From NCBI GenBank assembly GCA_030539055.1, contig JAUNSV010000003.1, forward strand, positions 1 to 64,000: DNA of 64,000 nucleotides, written 5' to 3'. Below are positions 60,708 to 64,000 of this stretch, piece by piece. Below the pieces are notes generated by a model. That model made no database searches. It had not been told where the DNA came from and saw only the letters and a list, made by a program, of their open reading frames with translations. Numbering within the stretch: position 1 is the stretch's first letter; each line of letters starts with the position of its first letter. Both the position numbers and the translations under genes were made by a program. The stretch is from Eubacteriales bacterium (lineage in GTDB: Bacteria > Bacillota > Clostridia > Lachnospirales > Lachnospiraceae).

Positions 60708-61665
60708 AATAATATTTTTTGGCACTCCAGATTTTTCTGTTGCAACACTAAAAGCTTTGTATGAAAATAAAAATACGGAAATATTAGCTGTAGTTACAAA
60801 AATAGATAAAAAAAGTGGTAGAGGAGAAAAAGTAACATTTTCAAAAGTAAAAGAATATGCTTTACAAAAGAATATTACTATTTTACAACCCAAAAATATA
60901 AAAGAAGATTATGAATGTATATATAAATTAAAACAATATAATGCTGATTTTTTTATTGTAGTTGCTTATGGTCAAATACTAAGTCAAACAATTTTGAAAA
61001 TACCAAAAAAAGCTTGCTTAAATGGACACGCATCCCTACTACCTAAGTATAGGGGAGCATCTCCTATACAAAGTGCCTTACTTAATGGCGATGACAAAAC
61101 AGGTGTAAGCATAATGCTTATGGAAGAAAAATTGGATGCAGGAGATATTTTAAAAAGTATTGAAGTGAGTATAGAAAAAAAAGAAACAAGTAAGTCCCTT
61201 TTTGATAAATTAGCTATATTTACTAAAGATGCTATGATAGATGTAATAGAAAATTATGATTACTATTATGAAAAAAGAATAAAGCAAGATGAAACTAAAG
61301 CTACTTTTGTATATCCTATAAAAAAAGAAGATGCTTTAATAAATTTTGATAATAATACAAATATACAAATAGAAAGGCAAATACGAGCTATGAATCCTTG
61401 GCCAGGTGCATATACATTTTTATTTGATAAAAAATCAAAAATATGGGATGCACAAATTGTATCTACAGATGAAATTAAAAAAACTTGCGAAGAAGATATA
61501 GAAGAAATAATACAAAAACAAAACAAATTAAAAGTAAATATATTTTTTACTAAAAAAAATATTTATGCTATATGTAAAGAGGGATTTCTTCAAATAAATG
61601 AATTGCAAATTGAATCCAAACAAAAAATGAAAGCAATTGATTTTATAAATGGTTATTGTAAATAA
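60697..61665 (+). CDS. fmt: Methionyl-tRNA formyltransferase
   Basis: 322 residues. It begins IIFFGTPDFSVATLKALYE; the formyl-donor site is LNGHASLLPKYRGASPIQ with the catalytic Asn and His, and MLMEEKLDAGDIL follows. The C-terminal tRNA-binding domain starts at about 205. Formylates Met-tRNAi. Overlap with def suggests coupled translation. Confidence 0.97.
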   Translation: MKNKIIFFGTPDFSVATLKALYENKNTEILAVVTKIDKKSGRGEKVTFSKVKEYALQKNITILQPKNIKEDYECIYKLKQYNADFFIVVAYGQILSQTILKIPKKACLNGHASLLPKYRGASPIQSALLNGDDKTGVSIMLMEEKLDAGDILKSIEVSIEKKETSKSLFDKLAIFTKDAMIDVIENYDYYYEKRIKQDETKATFVYPIKKEDALINFDNNTNIQIERQIRAMNPWPGAYTFLFDKKSKIWDAQIVSTDEIKKTCEEDIEEIIQKQNKLKVNIFFTKKNIYAICKEGFLQINELQIESKQKMKAIDFINGYCK

Positions 61666-61679
61666 TAAGGAGAAAAATT

Positions 61680-62366
61680 ATGATGTATTTTTATGATCCA
61701 ACATATATTTTTGTTATAGTAGGTGCATTAATTGGTACTATAGCAAGTGCTTTAATGCAACATACATATTCAAAATATGCTGAAATCTATTCTAAAAGAA
61801 ATATTAGTGCGAATGAAGTTGCAAAAGAAATTTTGCAAAAAAATGGTATTTACGATGTTAGTATAGGAACTGTAGAGGGAACTCTTACAGATCATTATGC
61901 ACCCAAAATAAAAAAATTATGCTTATCTAATTCAACATATAATTCTACATCAATAGCTGCTATTGGAGTTGCATCACATGAATGTGGGCATGCTTTGCAA
62001 GATGATAAAAGGTATGCGCCACTTGTTTTTTCTATGTATGTAACACCTATAGTATCATACGCATCTAGACTCTCATTTCCTATTATTATTGCAAGTATGT
62101 TCTTGGGACTTATGAGATTATTTAATATTGGAATAATGCTTTTTTTTATCACATTATTATATCAAATTTTAACATTACCTATAGAATTCAATGCTTCAAA
62201 AAGAGCTATAGAATCATTAGAAAATTATAATATACTAGATGAAGAAGAAATAATTGGAGCAAAAAAAGTATTAAATGCGGCAGCTATGACTTATGTGGCA
62301 GCAGCATTTTCAACTTTATTACAATTGCTTAGATTTGTTTTATTATCTAACAGAAGAAGGGATTGA
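61680..62366 (+). CDS. Membrane zinc metallopeptidase, YugP-like
   Basis: 228 residues. Helices at both ends, and the zinc site SHECGHALQDDKRY (HExxH form, with the third ligand near EFNASKRAIESLE). The family (Zn_peptidase_2) sits in the membrane of Firmicutes, with no established substrate. AAGGAG 9 bases before the ATG. Position between fmt and rsmB is conserved in many Clostridia. Confidence 0.92.
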   Translation: MMYFYDPTYIFVIVGALIGTIASALMQHTYSKYAEIYSKRNISANEVAKEILQKNGIYDVSIGTVEGTLTDHYAPKIKKLCLSNSTYNSTSIAAIGVASHECGHALQDDKRYAPLVFSMYVTPIVSYASRLSFPIIIASMFLGLMRLFNIGIMLFFITLLYQILTLPIEFNASKRAIESLENYNILDEEEIIGAKKVLNAAAMTYVAAAFSTLLQLLRFVLLSNRRRD

Positions 62367-63628
62367 TGACAAATTTAAGATATATAACATTAAATGCATT
62401 ATATAAAATTATTGTAGAAAAAAAACTTTCTCATGAAATAATAAAAGAAACATTTAATACACTAGAAAATACAGAGAAAGCTTATGCACAAAAAGTAATA
62501 AAAGGCGTTTTGGAACATATAGAAGAAATTGATAATATAATTCAAAAATATTCAAAATATAAAATAAATAAATTAAAGCCTATAGTATTATTAATTTTAA
62601 GACAAAGTATATTTGAAATGTTTTATATGGACTCAATTCCAACTTATGCTACTATTAATGAAGCAATAAAATTAGTAAAAAAATATAAACTATATGGACT
62701 AGCACCATTTGTAAATGCACTGCTTAGAAAAATAAATGATGATATTATTATATTAAAAAATGAAGATAGTTTTAAAAGCAATCAAGAGAAAAATACAAAG
62801 CATATTTATTTTAGAATTAATGATATAAAAAACAGTGAATACATAATAAATGAATTATTAAAAGAAAATATTGATATATTATATTATGATGGAGCATTGA
62901 ATTTTAATATATATAAAGTATTAGAAAGTAATAATATAAAAAAAATAATCAATTCAAAATTATTTAAAGATGGTTTTATTACAATTCAAGATGCATCAAG
63001 CATATTTATGGTAGAAAAAATTTTTAAATTTTTATGTAGTGAAAATTTAATTAATAAAGAGATAAAAATACTAGATATATGTGCAGCTCCAGGTGGTAAA
63101 AGCATAGCATTAAAGAATATATTAGATTACAAAAATATAAAATACAAATTTATTTTACGAGATAAAAATATTAAGAAAATAGAATTAATAAGAGAAAATT
63201 TATTTAGAGAAAAAATAAAAGAAGACAATAATTTTTCTCTAGAAGTAAAAAATGCACTTGATACAAAAAGTGAAAATAGTAAATTTGATTTAATTATTTG
63301 TGATGCACCTTGTTCGGGTCTTGGAGTTATTGCAAAGAAACCTGATATAATAATGCACAACAAAGAGAAAATACAAGAAATATCTTTATTACAAAAGCAA
63401 ATAATCGATAATAATATTAATAAAATAAATAATAATGGACTATTTATATATTCTACTTGTACAATAACAAAAGAAGAGAATGATGATAATGTAGAATATA
63501 TATTAAATAAATTTAAAAATATCAAATTATTGTACAAGAAACAAATAAATGTAAAAGATGAAAATAAATGTGATGGATTTTTTATTTCCATATTTAAAAA
63601 TGAAAATAAAAAACAGGAATTTAAATGA
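62366..63628 (+). CDS. rsmB: 16S rRNA (cytosine-967-C5)-methyltransferase
   Basis: 420 residues. An N-terminal NusB-like RNA-binding domain (SIFEMFYMDSIPTYATINEA) precedes the SAM-binding domain: ILDICAAPGGKSIALK, catalytic cysteines in CDAPCSGLGVIAKKPDI and YSTCTITKEEND. Starts at ATG 62366, overlapping the upstream TGA by one base, with GAAGGG a few bases earlier; TTG at 62363 is less likely. Its stop overlaps rlmN. Confidence 0.95.
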   Translation: MTNLRYITLNALYKIIVEKKLSHEIIKETFNTLENTEKAYAQKVIKGVLEHIEEIDNIIQKYSKYKINKLKPIVLLILRQSIFEMFYMDSIPTYATINEAIKLVKKYKLYGLAPFVNALLRKINDDIIILKNEDSFKSNQEKNTKHIYFRINDIKNSEYIINELLKENIDILYYDGALNFNIYKVLESNNIKKIINSKLFKDGFITIQDASSIFMVEKIFKFLCSENLINKEIKILDICAAPGGKSIALKNILDYKNIKYKFILRDKNIKKIELIRENLFREKIKEDNNFSLEVKNALDTKSENSKFDLIICDAPCSGLGVIAKKPDIIMHNKEKIQEISLLQKQIIDNNINKINNNGLFIYSTCTITKEENDDNVEYILNKFKNIKLLYKKQINVKDENKCDGFFISIFKNENKKQEFK

Positions 63629-64000
63629 ATAATATTCGGAATCTTACTTATGATGAATTAAAAGAATATATTATCTCTATTGGAGAGAAGCCATTCAGAG
63701 CTAATCAAATTTTTGATTGGATACACAAAGAAATGGTTTCTTCTTATGAGAGTATGACTAATATTTCTAATGATTTGAAAGATAAATTAAAAGAAAATTA
63801 TTCAATTTATATGCCTACAATTTATAATAAATATGAGTCAAAAATAGATGATACAAAAAAGTATTTGTTATTATTAGAGGATCAAAATATAATTGAATGC
63901 GTATTAATGAAATATAAATTTGGATTAACAATTTGCATTTCTTCTCAAGTAGGATGTAATATGTCTTGCAAATTTTGTGCTTCTTCAATAGGTGGTTCAA
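63625..64000 (+). CDS. rlmN: Dual-specificity RNA methyltransferase RlmN (5' part)
   Basis: 125 codons are visible before the window ends. It begins MNNIRNLTYDELKEYIISIG, then FRANQIFDWIHKEM, the typical RlmN N-terminal domain. The radical-SAM motif CNMSCKFCASS has three Cys for the iron-sulphur cluster. RlmN methylates A2503 of 23S rRNA and A37 of some tRNAs. The ATG overlaps the rsmB stop by 4 bases (ATGA). Confidence 0.95.
   Translation, partial: MNNIRNLTYDELKEYIISIGEKPFRANQIFDWIHKEMVSSYESMTNISNDLKDKLKENYSIYMPTIYNKYESKIDDTKKYLLLLEDQNIIECVLMKYKFGLTICISSQVGCNMSCKFCASSIGGS

Noticed and set aside
1-64000. CRISPR arrays, rRNA genes, intact insertion sequences, integrases or prophage genes.
   Set aside because: Looked for evenly spaced repeats, transposase or recombinase motifs and terminal inverted repeats; none could be supported.

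Overview
The window looks like a chromosomal segment of a strongly AT-rich, low-GC, probably anaerobic Firmicute of class Clostridia. The support is a complete S10-spc-alpha ribosomal protein operon in Firmicute order with a zinc-type S14, a flavodiiron-rubredoxin protein for oxygen or NO detoxification, Shine-Dalgarno sites of the AGGAGG type, and frequent TTG starts. The genus cannot be fixed from sequence reading alone.

Layout. 1-10380 is a surface-polysaccharide locus: the end of a Wzy-like polymerase, two family-2 glycosyltransferases, a membrane acyltransferase, the three-gene CapE-CapF-CapG set for UDP-N-acetyl-L-fucosamine, and a PLP aminotransferase. The first glycosyltransferase ends in a run of ten G. 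With this tract length the protein stops early, but losing one G opens a further 55 codons, so it is a strong candidate for slipped-strand phase variation. 10381-12098 holds a LysR regulator divergent from a DUF554 membrane protein whose mRNA seems nearly leaderless. 12135-27842 is the ribosomal protein operon (rpsJ to rplQ, with secY, adk, map, infA and rpoA), with a strong promoter, a foldable 5' leader and an intrinsic terminator. 27858-30197 holds three small poorly characterised genes and an rRNA uracil methyltransferase.

30198-38186 is an accessory island of visibly higher GC. It carries a two-domain D12-class (FokI-like) adenine methyltransferase, an HNH restriction endonuclease broken by an in-frame stop, a decayed RelB/RelE module, a GIY-YIG/DUF4357 protein, an AlbA-type ATP-binding regulator, a stretch of gene fragments and a C45 Ntn-hydrolase. 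A RhuM-like gene follows. 39514-56224 is mostly core-like: a lipoprotein, metG, traX-like, tatD, pepD, a DUF3798 binding-protein ABC transport operon, three tandem paralogous membrane proteins, an SH3/NlpC-P60 hydrolase and a flavodiiron fusion. A GT4 glycosyltransferase resembling L-FucNAc transferases lies at 56224-57573 and may use the sugar made at the left end.

57598-60030 is a second scarred accessory spot: an ilvE fragment, an AAA_14/DUF4143 ATPase, a tRNA-Ser(GCU) gene, and a VbhA-like antitoxin followed by only the first 20 codons of its Fic toxin. 60216-64000 is the housekeeping set def-fmt-yugP-like-rsmB-rlmN (rlmN runs off the right edge).

The recurring theme of the accessory regions is disarmament. 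The toxic or cutting partner is broken (restriction enzyme, Fic toxin, RelE), while two of the protective partners (methyltransferase, VbhA antitoxin) remain intact. No CRISPR array, rRNA gene, intact insertion sequence or replication origin was seen.
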